A DNA stretch of 64,000 bases from Virgibacillus phasianinus (GTDB lineage Bacteria; Bacillota; Bacilli; Bacillales; Amphibacillaceae): the NCBI RefSeq assembly GCF_002216775.1, contig NZ_CP022315.1:1364001-1428000 (forward strand), read 5' to 3'. Below are positions 43,437-53,445 of the stretch, piece after piece. The position numbers were made by a program, and so were the translations under genes. The notes beneath the pieces were generated by a model. The model searched no databases, was not told the DNA's origin, and saw only the letters and a program-made list of their open reading frames with translations. How positions within the stretch are numbered: position 1 is the stretch's first letter; every line of letters begins with the position of its first letter.

Positions 43437-43458
43437 TTATACCGGTTATGCAGATAAA

Positions 43459-45012
43459 CTAATCATCTGTTTCCTTTACATATTTTCGCTGGAAAGCAGT
43501 AATGCTGTCGTATTCCTCACCGAAGATTCGTGATAGACGGATATAAACAGGAAGAAGTTCCCGGTACACATTTGTAGTCGTTTCATCAGGATGGTGGGTA
43601 TGTGTTTGCCCAATCATATCTGAAACAATACGAAAATCATCAATTTCCCCAACAGCATACATGCCAAGTACAATCGCGCCTAGGCAGGAGCTTTCGTAAC
43701 TTTCCGGCACAATCACTGGTTTATCAAAAATATTTGCCATTAACTGGCGCCACATTTCTGACCTGGCAAATCCGCCCGTTGCCTGAATTTGTTTCGGTTC
43801 ACCGGTCAACTCCTCAAGTGCGAGTAAAACGGTATACAGATTGTAAATGATTCCTTCCAGTACTGCACGGATCATATGCTCTTTTTTATGATGAATGCTT
43901 AAACCAAAAAACGATCCGCGGGCATTCTCATTCCACAATGGGGCACGTTCCCCGGTCATATAAGGATGGAAAATTAACCCGTCAGATCCAGCCTGGACAC
44001 CAGATGCAATCTTGGTTAACACATCATATGAGTCGATTCCAAGCCGTTTTGCCGTTTCAACTTCGGCTGCAGCAAATTCATCCCGTAACCACCGCAGGAT
44101 AATTCCGCCGTTATTTACCGGTCCGCCAATAATCCAGTGGTTCTCCGTTAACGCGTAGCAAAAGATTCTGCCTTTCGGGTCTGTACGGGGTTGGTCTGCA
44201 ACTGTACGAATTGCACCACTTGTCCCAATTGTGACAGCGATAACACCCGGCTCGATTGCGTTTACACCAAGGTTTGATAACACACCATCACTTGCCCCGA
44301 CAATAAAGGGAACTTCACTGTCAAAGCCAACATACGAACGATAGGAATCTTTTAATGTTGTCATTTGATGTGTAGTTGGTACAAGTGTCGATAATTGATC
44401 TGCAGTAATGCCCGCCAACTGCATAGCTTCCTTATCCCAATCTAATGATTCAAGATTCATCAAACCGGTAGCAGATGCGATTGAATGGTCAACCACATAC
44501 TCACCGAACAGCTTATAAAAGACGTATTCCTTAATGGAAATAAACTTTGCAGCTTTTGCAAAGGTGTCAGGATGGGTGTCACGTAACCACACTAATTTTG
44601 CCAGTGGTGACATGGCATGAATCGGCGTTCCTGTCCGCATATAAATTTCATGTCCATTATGTTGTTCTTTAATTTGCTGTGCATGTTCCGCACTCCGTGT
44701 ATCTGCCCACGTGATGCTGTTCGTCAGGGCGTGATTATTCTCATCCACAGCAATTACACTATGCATAGCGGACGAAAAGGAAACGAACTGCAATGAATGC
44801 GCATCTGCTGTATTTTTTTTCATAACTTCACGCATACAATCGACAACCGCATCAAAAATTTCATCAGGGTTTTGTTCGGCTACTAAAGGGTTTGGGGTAT
44901 AAAGGGGATAATTGATCGTATGGCTTGTGATCACCTTTCCCTGTTTATTAAACAGAACAGTCTTCGTACTTGTGGTACCAATATCAACCCCTAAATAGGA
45001 TGATTGTGCCAT
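43459..45012 (-). CDS. gntK: gluconate kinase (FGGY family)
   Basis: This 517-residue kinase starts with LGVDIGTTSTKTVLFN (ATP phosphate loop) and has ITWADTRSAEHAQQI, SDGVLSNLGVNA with the catalytic Asp, and GGFARSEMWRQLMAN near 415. It matches GntK of Bacillus, which makes 6-phosphogluconate from gluconate. ATG 45012 has AGGAGG. It lies directly downstream of a 6-phosphogluconate dehydrogenase gene on the same strand, so the two form a short gluconate route. No gluconate permease or GntR is seen beside them. Confidence 0.92.
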   Translation of the reverse strand: MAQSSYLGVDIGTTSTKTVLFNKQGKVITSHTINYPLYTPNPLVAEQNPDEIFDAVVDCMREVMKKNTADAHSLQFVSFSSAMHSVIAVDENNHALTNSITWADTRSAEHAQQIKEQHNGHEIYMRTGTPIHAMSPLAKLVWLRDTHPDTFAKAAKFISIKEYVFYKLFGEYVVDHSIASATGLMNLESLDWDKEAMQLAGITADQLSTLVPTTHQMTTLKDSYRSYVGFDSEVPFIVGASDGVLSNLGVNAIEPGVIAVTIGTSGAIRTVADQPRTDPKGRIFCYALTENHWIIGGPVNNGGIILRWLRDEFAAAEVETAKRLGIDSYDVLTKIASGVQAGSDGLIFHPYMTGERAPLWNENARGSFFGLSIHHKKEHMIRAVLEGIIYNLYTVLLALEELTGEPKQIQATGGFARSEMWRQLMANIFDKPVIVPESYESSCLGAIVLGMYAVGEIDDFRIVSDMIGQTHTHHPDETTTNVYRELLPVYIRLSRIFGEEYDSITAFQRKYVKETDD

Positions 45013-45071
45013 ATTAAACCTCCTTCACAACTGGAGAGGAAAACTTCTGTCCCTCTCTTGGCAATTACAAA

Positions 45072-45968
45072 TTATTTCTTTACAACATCATGTCCGCCAA
45101 ATTCATTGCGTAATGCGGCTACAACCTTTCCGGTAAATGTATCGTCCTCTTGTGAGCGGTACCGCATCATAAGGGATAGCGCGATTACAGGTGCCGCAAC
45201 TTGAAAGTCAAGTGCGGTTTCGACTGTCCACTTACCTTCACCAGATGAATTCATTACACCACGTATGTCATCCAATTTAGCATCCTTAGAAAATGCATTT
45301 TCAATTAATTCCATAAGCCAAGAACGAATAACGGAACCATGATTCCAAACTTTAGCAACCTTTTCATAATCATAGTCAAAATCACTTTTATTCAGGATGT
45401 CGAACCCTTCTGCGATGGATTGCATCATGCCATATTCAATCCCGTTGTGAACCATTTTTAAAAAGTGACCGCTACCAGGTTTGCCAGTATAAAGATAACC
45501 GTTTTCAATGGAAACGTCATTGAAAACTTGTTCGATTTCCGTGAACTTTTCTGCATCTCCGCCAACCATAGTACATGCACCATTGCGAGCACCATCTGTA
45601 CCACCGCTGGTACCACAGTCAAAGAAATAAATGCCTTTTTCTTCTAAAGCTGATGCCCGCCGCAACGTATCTTTATAATTAGAATTTCCACCATCAATCA
45701 AAGCATCTCCACTTGAAAGTAATGGTGTTAATTCATCAATTACTTTTTCCGTAATATCTCCTGCCGGAACCATCAGCCAGATGGTACGGGGTTCCGGTAG
45801 CTTATCAACCAATTTGAGTAAAGATGCTTCAAATTGGAATTGTTCATGTGTTAATTCATCTGAAACTGCAGCATTGCTGTCAAATCCCACCACGCGATGA
45901 CCATGATCTAATAAATTTAATGTGAGGTTTAACCCCATTTTTCCTAAACCAACTATACCTATATTCAT
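45072..45968 (-). CDS. gnd: 6-phosphogluconate dehydrogenase, decarboxylating (short form)
   Basis: This 298-residue enzyme has a Rossmann start NIGIVGLGKMGLNLTLNLLDHG, the substrate loop GGNSNYKDTLRRA, FDCGTSGGTDGARNGACTMVGG and the catalytic Lys in KMVHNGIEYGMMQS. This is the roughly 300-residue class (YqeC/GntZ-like), often NAD-preferring, that yields ribulose 5-phosphate. ATG 45968 has TAGGAGG. The upstream promoter at 46009-46036 would drive it together with gntK. Confidence 0.93.
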   Translation of the reverse strand: MNIGIVGLGKMGLNLTLNLLDHGHRVVGFDSNAAVSDELTHEQFQFEASLLKLVDKLPEPRTIWLMVPAGDITEKVIDELTPLLSSGDALIDGGNSNYKDTLRRASALEEKGIYFFDCGTSGGTDGARNGACTMVGGDAEKFTEIEQVFNDVSIENGYLYTGKPGSGHFLKMVHNGIEYGMMQSIAEGFDILNKSDFDYDYEKVAKVWNHGSVIRSWLMELIENAFSKDAKLDDIRGVMNSSGEGKWTVETALDFQVAAPVIALSLMMRYRSQEDDTFTGKVVAALRNEFGGHDVVKK

Positions 45969-46008
45969 AGTTACCTCCTAAGGGAGAAATTTTTTTCTTT
46001 ATTAAACT

Positions 46009-46036
46009 ATTATATCAAATTTTTTTCCGCAATCAA
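46009..46036 (-). promoter_or_regulatory. promoter of the gnd-gntK operon
   Basis: Reverse strand TTGATT, 16-bp spacer, TATAAT, 41 bp before the gnd start. Confidence 0.65.
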
Positions 46037-46202
46037 TGATGAACCATTTTTGTTTCTATATATAGGTGTAGTGTTGCCATTAAAATAAGGAGCATGCGGG
46101 AGAGGTAATGACATTCATTTTAAATGATTCGGCCAAACCATTCCCATTTCTGGCAAGCTCATGTATACTTATATTTCGGGTATCGAAGAAAGGTGGGCGC
46201 GT

Positions 46203-47405
46203 ATGAGCATGGGATCAACTGCTGCTAAAACAGTAACATTGCCGGATAAGATATGGACACGTGACTTTATTCTTGTTTGCGTGGCAAACTTCTTTATTTT
46301 TCTCGGATTTCAGATGACACTGCCAACCATCCCATTATTTGTGAGAGAACTAGGTGGAAGTGATCAATTAATTGGACTTATAACGGGTATTTTTACTTTT
46401 TCAGCATTATTGCTGCGGCCATATGCAGGACATGCATTGGAATCGAAAGGCAGACGTTTTGTTTATATGACTGGGCTTGCCATTTTTGTTCTTTCTGTTG
46501 GTTCCTTCGCGTTTATCGCGAGCATCTTTATTTTATTTATGATGCGAATGGTACAAGGAATCGGCTGGGGCTTTTCAACAACAGCTACAGGAACAATAGC
46601 AACAGATTTAATTCCACCTAAACGCAGGGGAGAGGGAATGGGATATTTCGGTTTATCTGGTAACCTCGCACTTGCCTTTGGACCGTCACTTGGCTTAACC
46701 CTTGTTGGTATTATGTCATTTAAGGAATTGTTTTTGATCTGTTCGGCGCTTGGATTAACAGCGTTATTATTATCATCCAAAATCCGTTATAAAAAAGTGG
46801 AACAATCGCCAAATAAAACGGTTACGGTAAAATTTGATATTTTTGAGAAATCAGCAATCCAGCCCTCATTGTTATTGTTTTTTATTACTGTCACATTTGG
46901 TGGAATTGCATCTTTTCTGCCATTATATGCAACAGATAAAGGCATTTCAGGAATTGAATCCTATTTTCTCGTATTTGCGGTATTTTTGATGATATCAAGG
47001 ACATTCGCAGGGAAAATCTATGATTCTAAAGGACACGTGTATGTATTTATTCCAGGAACAGTATTGATTTTCGGTGCCATGTGTTTGCTTTCCTGGTTAC
47101 CAAGCACAACAGTTATGCTTATTGCCGGCGGAATGTACGGTCTGGGATTCGGCAGTGTCCAGCCGGCGTTGCAGGCATGGGCTGTCGATAAGGCGTCTGA
47201 CAACCGTAAAGGAATGGCGAATGCGACATTTTTCTCTTTCTTTGATTTAGGTGTCGGGCTTGGTGCCATGGTTTTTGGCCAACTAGCCTTTATGTATGAC
47301 TATAGTGTTATCTATTCGACCGCGGCTGGTTCGGTTATGCTGTCGTTAATCCTGTATATCTATTTGCTCCTTAAGTCTCGAAAAAGCAGTGGTAAGATTA
47401 GTTAA
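46203..47405 (+). CDS. MFS permease (drug/metabolite efflux type)
   Basis: This 400-residue permease has twelve predicted helices. FLGFQMTLPTIPLFVRELGG leads helix 1, RPYAGHALESKGRR is the loop 2-3 motif A, and RMVQGIGWGFSTTATGTIATDLIP the helix 4 region. LPLYATDKGISGIESYF resembles YfcJ/YwoG-type carriers. The exported compound is unknown. ATG 46203 has AAAGGTGGG, five bases ahead. Upstream DNA holds ATTCATTTTAAATGAT-like dyads. A terminator follows. Confidence 0.88.
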   Translation: MSMGSTAAKTVTLPDKIWTRDFILVCVANFFIFLGFQMTLPTIPLFVRELGGSDQLIGLITGIFTFSALLLRPYAGHALESKGRRFVYMTGLAIFVLSVGSFAFIASIFILFMMRMVQGIGWGFSTTATGTIATDLIPPKRRGEGMGYFGLSGNLALAFGPSLGLTLVGIMSFKELFLICSALGLTALLLSSKIRYKKVEQSPNKTVTVKFDIFEKSAIQPSLLLFFITVTFGGIASFLPLYATDKGISGIESYFLVFAVFLMISRTFAGKIYDSKGHVYVFIPGTVLIFGAMCLLSWLPSTTVMLIAGGMYGLGFGSVQPALQAWAVDKASDNRKGMANATFFSFFDLGVGLGAMVFGQLAFMYDYSVIYSTAAGSVMLSLILYIYLLLKSRKSSGKIS

Positions 47406-47437
47406 TTAGTAGTAGACTAACCTTACCGTGTTTTTTA
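47391..47437 (+). terminator. terminator after the MFS gene
   Basis: GGTAAGATTAGT pairs with ACTAACCTTACC (one G-T), then GTGTTTTTT. Confidence 0.82.
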
Positions 47438-47439
47438 GT

Positions 47440-47975
47440 AGGCTGTATTCGCATAGTTTGTTACTACTATCACAATAGTTGATATAAACTACGACGTAAC
47501 TAAAAATCTGGTTTAGTGGTCCAGCTGCCTACGGAAAAACACTGTGCTTTCCGTGGGCAGCTGATGAGCCTCCTCGAGCTTATACTGGGGGCACTGAAAA
47601 AGTGGTGGATTTGGAAATATAGCGTTTCACCTTTACTTAGCATCTTGAATATACGGAGACTCCTCGAAAAAGAAAAAACACTTTTTCTTCGTGCGATGCC
47701 TATTCAGGGAAGCTTTCCTTGTCCTGCGGGAAGTGAGAGATCGGCGAGACCCCGGAGGACGGCAGTTAATGAGGCCCGACTAAAACCGCCCTTTGCGGGC
47801 AACGTCGGCTACCCCTTGCCGGGGCAAGGAGGCTCGTCACTCGCCCTAAGGTGCGCGCAGTATATTCAAGATGCGATGATAGATCCACCTATTTTGTACT
47901 ACATTTACATTTTTCAGTGGCCTCCTTATGCTCTTCGGGGTCTCATCAAGGCTTCTACGCTTTTCTTGTTAGGGG
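47440..47975. repeat. large fold-back intergenic repeat (MITE-like)
   Basis: A G+C-richer block unlike its neighbours. A hairpin at 47522-47563 (CAGCTGCC..ACGGAAA and complement) is followed by nested long-range inverted repeats. These are 47592-47601 with 47910-47919 (10 bp), 47604-47610 with 47883-47889 (7 bp), and 47640-47654 with 47860-47874 (15 bp, perfect). Inside are GAAAAAG/CTTTTTC and CCTTGCC/GGCAAGG hairpins and a CCTGCGGGAAGTGAG-type segment reminiscent of dispersed Bacillaceae repeats. No protein-coding signal is believable in it. Confidence 0.75.
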
Positions 47976-47982
47976 GGAGACG

Positions 47983-50001
47983 ATGAGGTTAGTTAGAGTT
48001 GGGATTTTTTATTTGCTTGGAGTTTTCGGAATAATTTGTATAAGTGTGTTCCCGCGGTTCTTTGCAACTGCGGGTATTGCGCATCCTTTAACATATTTTG
48101 CTGATCTAGGCTCATTCATTCATACATTTATTCAACCGGATTCCTGGTTGTATCAGGTTCCCCGGTCACCAGCTGAATTCTCACTCATTGGTACATTATG
48201 GGGTCCATTTGTATATTCGATGGAAATTTTACTCGGCGCCTTATTGCTTGGGTTCTCACTGGCATTTATTTTTGCATTTCTGGCAAATTTCCTGTCGCAA
48301 CGATTGGTACAGGGTATTAAACGAGTACTGGACTTTTTTGAGTCGATACCGGATATTGTCATCGCATCCGGTCTGCAAATACTCGTTATCTATGTCTATC
48401 ATGCAAGTGGAATAGAACTATTCAGGGTAGCCTCTTATCTGGATGAGAAAGCATACCTTGGCCCAATCATTACGTTAGCGATATTACCGTTAGTGTCACT
48501 ATTTAAAATCCTGCTTTTAATGATCGAAGAGGAGTTTCTAAAAGACTATGTCGGTTTCTTAAGAAGCAAGGGAATCAAGAAAACGGGAATCCTTCTTCGC
48601 CATGTATTCAAAAATATTTTACCTACAACATTTCATCATTCCAAGGTGATCATTTGGGCAACACTTTCAAGCCAGTTTGTTATTGAACGGATATTTAATG
48701 TACATGGTCTCACGTTTTATTTAGTTGATAGCTTTACACCCATGACAATTGCGGCGTCACTAATTCTATTGTTTACACCGTTCTTTTTATTTTTCCATGT
48801 GGTCGATCTGTGGATAAATCAGGATACAGTCTATAATTATCAAATTAAAATGAATAAAAACCATGCGTTTCAGCCATTTCAGCGGCTTAAACGTATGTTA
48901 ACCGGAATAAAACATATCAAGTGGCATAAGTTTAGGCCATGGGCGCCTTTTGCAATATTTTTTAACCATATGAAAAACTATAAATTTGCGATTGGCAGTC
49001 TGTTTTTCATTCTATTAATCAGTTATAGTCTGATATATTCTGTAACTACTGATAACCACATTGACAAAGCGGGAATTGTTTATAAGGATGATGGGGTGAC
49101 GATTAAGGGTACACCACCACATCCGCCACCAGAACCGTTTCTGCTTGGATCTGATGGCGCGGGATTTAGTATATATGACATGCTTGTAGTTGGAGCTAAG
49201 TATACCTTGATATTTGCGATAGTTATCGCGTTATTACGCGTATTTGTCGGCTTGATTGGTGGTGTTGTTTATGCATTTGCACTTGGTCCGAAGCGGCAGA
49301 ATTGGCTCGAAAAAATGGTGGATTCCATTCACTTCCTGCCGTTGAGCGTGATTGCGTACTTACTGCTTGCCCCTATTTTGATGGAAGGCTTTAGTGGATT
49401 TGCCTATACATTCACCGAGCGGATTGTTCTTGAGATTATTATTTTGACGGTATTAGTCGTACCGTTAACAACAGTATTACTAGGTAATGAAATGAAACGA
49501 ATATTAAATTATGAATTTATTATGAGCGCCAAGGTTCTTGGAGGAAGCAGATTTCATATTTTCTGGCGTCATGTTCTGCCACACATTGGCGCACGAATGA
49601 CGATTCTGTTTGGTCAGCAATTTATTCAGGTACTATTGATATTCATGCACCTGGGGATCTTCAACTTTTTCTTTGGTGGAACAAATGTGAGCTTTGGAAG
49701 GGCGCCTTCACCTCCGAGATCAATTACCTATGAATGGTCCGGCCTAATCGGTAATACATTGAATGCCCTAAATTCGGGGAAATACTGGCTAATCGTTTGG
49801 GTGCTGCTTGCCTTTATGTTGAGTATATTTGCTATGCAGTTCATCATTCAGGGTGTAAAAGAGATGCAGCAAACCAAAGTTGGTGTCATCTACAAACTAC
49901 CTAGAATCAGGAGAAAGCAAAGGAAGCAAAATCAGAAGAATGATTCGGTTTACGAGCCAACTGCCGAAAGCTTTAAACCTTTATGCAATGATAGAAGGTG
50001 A
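47983..50001 (+). CDS. fused two-domain peptide-type ABC permease
   Basis: This 672-residue protein joins two binding-protein-dependent permease domains. The first (about 60-320) is DppB/OppB-like with EEEFLKDYVGFLRSKGIKKTGIL as the ATPase-contact loop. The second (about 400-640) is DppC/OppC-like with NYEFIMSAKVLGGSRFHIFW. The linker includes the PPHPPPEPFLLGSDGAG segment typical before DppC domains. No binding protein or ATPase is adjacent, so partners must be elsewhere. ATG 47983 has AGGGGGGAG at the very edge of the fold-back repeat. Substrate likely a peptide or metal chelate; not certain. Confidence 0.85.
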   Translation: MRLVRVGIFYLLGVFGIICISVFPRFFATAGIAHPLTYFADLGSFIHTFIQPDSWLYQVPRSPAEFSLIGTLWGPFVYSMEILLGALLLGFSLAFIFAFLANFLSQRLVQGIKRVLDFFESIPDIVIASGLQILVIYVYHASGIELFRVASYLDEKAYLGPIITLAILPLVSLFKILLLMIEEEFLKDYVGFLRSKGIKKTGILLRHVFKNILPTTFHHSKVIIWATLSSQFVIERIFNVHGLTFYLVDSFTPMTIAASLILLFTPFFLFFHVVDLWINQDTVYNYQIKMNKNHAFQPFQRLKRMLTGIKHIKWHKFRPWAPFAIFFNHMKNYKFAIGSLFFILLISYSLIYSVTTDNHIDKAGIVYKDDGVTIKGTPPHPPPEPFLLGSDGAGFSIYDMLVVGAKYTLIFAIVIALLRVFVGLIGGVVYAFALGPKRQNWLEKMVDSIHFLPLSVIAYLLLAPILMEGFSGFAYTFTERIVLEIIILTVLVVPLTTVLLGNEMKRILNYEFIMSAKVLGGSRFHIFWRHVLPHIGARMTILFGQQFIQVLLIFMHLGIFNFFFGGTNVSFGRAPSPPRSITYEWSGLIGNTLNALNSGKYWLIVWVLLAFMLSIFAMQFIIQGVKEMQQTKVGVIYKLPRIRRKQRKQNQKNDSVYEPTAESFKPLCNDRR

Positions 50002-50105
50002 AATGGAGCCCACATTCATGAATAACAGGCTCAATTTAGTTTAAAAACACCGCTATCTTGTATACAATGGAAATAATGATAACAAGAAGGTAGGGTTAAC
50101 CTGAT

Positions 50106-53100
50106 TTGAAAAGCTATGATATTTTCCATATGCAGCGATTATTTCCTTCCCAAGTGTATGAACGAGGTCTAGAATATTTTCATCAGGGAAGAGTAACCGA
50201 ATTATTATACGATATTAATTATCATGTATGGACAGCAACGGTATATGGCAGTGAGAGCTATTTTGTGGAAGTTAATACAAAAAGATGGCCGCATGAACTG
50301 TCAGATGCTTATTGTGACTGTCCCGTATTTCGAACCTATAATCAATGTAAACATATTGCTGCTGTTTTATTTGCTATCGGCAAAAGGCATAAGGAACAAG
50401 GTGTTGGCAGGCAGGTCGATAAGTACCAGGTAACTAAGAACTTTATCCAGTCGGTTGCAGATATCCAGCAGCAAAAGCGTGCGACCAGCTTAAGCATCAA
50501 TCGTGTGCCATTAGAAGTAGAATACATTTGCAAATGGACATATAGCGACACATTGTTCCTTGAGCTGAAGGTCGGAGAAAAGCGCCGACTGGTTGTTAAA
50601 GATGTCCCACAGTTTTTACAGGATGTGTTCCAGGAGCGGGAGCATTACTTTACGAAAACATTTACGTACAATCCGGAAATGCATTATTTTCAGGAGGAAG
50701 ATCTTGAGATATTTGAATTACTGATGTCCATTGTACAAAATGAACAGCTTTATGAAGGACATTCCTTGTACCGCTATCAAACGCATATTTCAGCAGGGCG
50801 CTCTACTTCCATTTCTCCATTACTCGCAAAACCATTATTAAAAAAATTGGTTAACCGAAATTTTGTTGTGGAAACCGAACAGAATGTATTCAAAGAAATA
50901 TCGATTGTAGAGGATGAACTTCCTTTTGAATTTAAGCTGGAAAAGAGTACAAATAAAGAACTTGCACTGGCCATCAGCGGCATGACGGATGCAACCTATT
51001 TTGCAAACTATGAACTGCTATTTGATTCTGGCACCTTTTATTTCCCAGGAAAAGATCAAATTCCGATGCTGAGGCAGGTTAGTAGCTTTGCAAGGGATAA
51101 TAGAAGTTTGCCAATACCGCCAGATCAGGCGGATGTATTTCTTTCTGAAGTGGTCCCATCATTGAAAAAGGTCGGTGATGTTCAAATTTCGGAAAACGTT
51201 GCGTCAGAAATTATTCAGGTGCCATTGAAGGCTAAGCTATATATTGATTTGAAAGCAGACTGGATAACGGGAAAACTGGAATACCATTATGGAGCATACC
51301 AAGTTGATCCATTTAATGGACGCAAGGAAGAGGATGTCCTAATTATTCGTGATGTGGAAAAAGAGCAGCAAATTATGCAATTAATTGAATACGCTAATTT
51401 CCACTTTAATGGCAAAGAGCTATATATTGATGCTGATGAGGAAACACTCTTTGAGTTTCTATATGATGTGCTGCCGATGTTTGAATCATACGTGGATTTG
51501 TTTCTAACATCGGATATTCGCAAATTTTTTATAGAAAATGACCCAATACCCAGCACAAGCGTACGGCTGGAGTCATCGAACAATCTGCTTGAAATTGACT
51601 TTAGCATCGATGGAATAAACGATAATGAAATTAATCAAATTTTAAGTGCTGTGTTAGAAAAGAAACGGTACTACCGGATGGATAATGGCGCACTGTTATC
51701 ACTTGAAGGTGATGAGTATACGTCAATACAGGAGCTAATGACTGAACTAGACCTGAAACAAACGGATATCGAGGATGGCAGTGTTCAGTTGCCTGCATAC
51801 AGAGGTGCTCAGGTTGATGCTCTTATTGAAACAAAGAAAAACTATGATCCTTCTTTCCGGAAACTGCTGCACCATTTAAAGTCACCAGAAGAGCAGGTAT
51901 ATCCGATACCGGAGAATTTGCAGGCTACATTAAGGAACTACCAAGAAACAGGATTTCAGTGGTTTAAATCGCTTGACAGCTATCATTTAGGCGGGATACT
52001 GGCAGATGATATGGGACTAGGAAAGACAATCCAAAGCATTGCTTATTTGCTTTCATTAGAAGTTGATCAACCACATTTAATTGTGGCTCCATCATCTGTT
52101 TTATACAACTGGAAGAACGAGTGTGAAAAGTTCGCACCAGATCTGCGTGTTCGGGTAATCGCAGGTAGTCCGATGGAACGGATAGCGATGATCGATCCAA
52201 AAACAACAGATGACGTATGGATAACGTCTTACGCAACATTACGGCAGGATATAGAGTTGTATCAGGAAATCACCTTTCATTCATTGATATTGGATGAAGC
52301 ACAATATATAAAAAACTATGCAACTAAGACATCACGTGCTATCCGGGAAATTAAAGCTGGACATCGTTTCGCCTTAAGCGGAACACCGATTGAGAACTCC
52401 ATTGACGAACTATGGGCAATCTTTCAGGTGATCCTGCCTGGATTAATGCCAAATCAACGAAACTTTAAACAATTGTCACATGCTAAGATTGCCATGCTTA
52501 CAAAACCATTTATTTTACGCAGGTTGAAATCGGATGTTTTAAAAGAACTACCGGATAAAATTGAATCAGTTCATGTATCGGAGCTTACCAAACAGCAGAA
52601 AGAATTGTATCTCGGATATTTACGTGAACTACAGCAGGAGACAGCCCAAACGCTCAGCAATCAGGACTTCAATAAAAATCGAATGAAAATCCTGGCTGGT
52701 CTGACCCGACTCCGGCAAATCTGCTGTCACCCTTCACTGTTTATTGAAAACTATACGGGGACGTCCGGCAAGCTTGAACAGCTAATGGAAACCGTCAACA
52801 ACGCTGTGAAGAACGAGAAGCGGATGTTAATATTTTCCCAGTTTACCAGCATGCATGACATCATAAAGAAAAAACTTGAAGAAGATGAAATTGATTATTT
52901 CTATCTGCATGGTCAAACACCATCACAGGAACGTGTGCAGATGAGTGAGCGCTTCAACAATGGCGAAAAAAGTGTTTTCCTAATTTCATTAAAAGCAGGC
53001 GGCACCGGATTGAATTTAACGGGCGCTGACACAGTTATTCTCTATGATTTATGGTGGAATCCAGCTGTGGAAGATCAAGCAACCGGCCGCGCCCACCGTT

Positions 53101-53276
53101 TCGGACAAAAGAACGTCGTTCAAGTGATTCGGATGGTAACCAAAGGAACGATTGAAGAAAAAATCTATGCGCTGCAACAAAAGAAGCGTGAATTAATTGA
53201 CCAGGTCATCCAGCCTGGAGAACAAATGCTATCAAGTTTAAGCGAAAGCGATATTAGAGAATTATTAAGTATCTAG
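50106..53276 (+). CDS. SNF2-family helicase with N-terminal SWIM zinc finger
   Basis: This 1056-residue protein has a SWIM finger near residues 58-85 (CDCPVFRTYNQCKH) and a long SNF2-associated middle region. The SNF2 ATPase follows: DMGLGKTIQSIAYLL (motif I) near 634, LDEAQYIKN (motif II), FALSGTPIENS (III), GTGLNLTGADTVI (V) and QATGRAHRFGQ (VI). Such Bacillus proteins (YwqA/YqhH class) move along DNA or strip proteins and may aid RNA polymerase recycling or repair. TTG 50106 is the earliest in-frame start, its ribosome site is weak, and a downstream ATG eight codons on is possible. A terminator overlaps the stop. Confidence 0.92.
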   Translation: MKSYDIFHMQRLFPSQVYERGLEYFHQGRVTELLYDINYHVWTATVYGSESYFVEVNTKRWPHELSDAYCDCPVFRTYNQCKHIAAVLFAIGKRHKEQGVGRQVDKYQVTKNFIQSVADIQQQKRATSLSINRVPLEVEYICKWTYSDTLFLELKVGEKRRLVVKDVPQFLQDVFQEREHYFTKTFTYNPEMHYFQEEDLEIFELLMSIVQNEQLYEGHSLYRYQTHISAGRSTSISPLLAKPLLKKLVNRNFVVETEQNVFKEISIVEDELPFEFKLEKSTNKELALAISGMTDATYFANYELLFDSGTFYFPGKDQIPMLRQVSSFARDNRSLPIPPDQADVFLSEVVPSLKKVGDVQISENVASEIIQVPLKAKLYIDLKADWITGKLEYHYGAYQVDPFNGRKEEDVLIIRDVEKEQQIMQLIEYANFHFNGKELYIDADEETLFEFLYDVLPMFESYVDLFLTSDIRKFFIENDPIPSTSVRLESSNNLLEIDFSIDGINDNEINQILSAVLEKKRYYRMDNGALLSLEGDEYTSIQELMTELDLKQTDIEDGSVQLPAYRGAQVDALIETKKNYDPSFRKLLHHLKSPEEQVYPIPENLQATLRNYQETGFQWFKSLDSYHLGGILADDMGLGKTIQSIAYLLSLEVDQPHLIVAPSSVLYNWKNECEKFAPDLRVRVIAGSPMERIAMIDPKTTDDVWITSYATLRQDIELYQEITFHSLILDEAQYIKNYATKTSRAIREIKAGHRFALSGTPIENSIDELWAIFQVILPGLMPNQRNFKQLSHAKIAMLTKPFILRRLKSDVLKELPDKIESVHVSELTKQQKELYLGYLRELQQETAQTLSNQDFNKNRMKILAGLTRLRQICCHPSLFIENYTGTSGKLEQLMETVNNAVKNEKRMLIFSQFTSMHDIIKKKLEEDEIDYFYLHGQTPSQERVQMSERFNNGEKSVFLISLKAGGTGLNLTGADTVILYDLWWNPAVEDQATGRAHRFGQKNVVQVIRMVTKGTIEEKIYALQQKKRELIDQVIQPGEQMLSSLSESDIRELLSI

Positions 53277-53308
53277 CCATGTTCATGTTTATGCGCATGG
53301 CTTTTTTC
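53275..53308 (+). terminator. terminator after the SNF2 gene
   Basis: AGCCATG pairs with CATGGCT, then T6. Confidence 0.75.
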
Positions 53309-53445
53309 TATCGTACGAATTATTAACCAATGGTTCATAAATTGCCCACTATTAAAAATATTTAAAAAACACCTGCAATATTTTTGAATATCTGATAAAA
53401 TGAATATACCGATTTCCATTTGGTTAATTGGAGGGGAGGCAGCCT

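Noticed and set aside
46110-46135. ATTCATTTT half-site resembling the TetR operator upstream of the MFS gene at 46.2 kb
   Set aside because: Only one half matches and the spacing differs from the dyads at 8.5 and 9.1 kb; regulation by the same TetR is not supported.
47516-47986. Forward ORF of 156 codons inside the fold-back repeat
   Set aside because: No ribosome site; it crosses hairpins and inverted repeats and ends in the permease start.
48808-48818. DnaA-box-like TGTGGATAA inside the fused permease gene
   Set aside because: A single box within coding sequence with no neighbours; likely chance.
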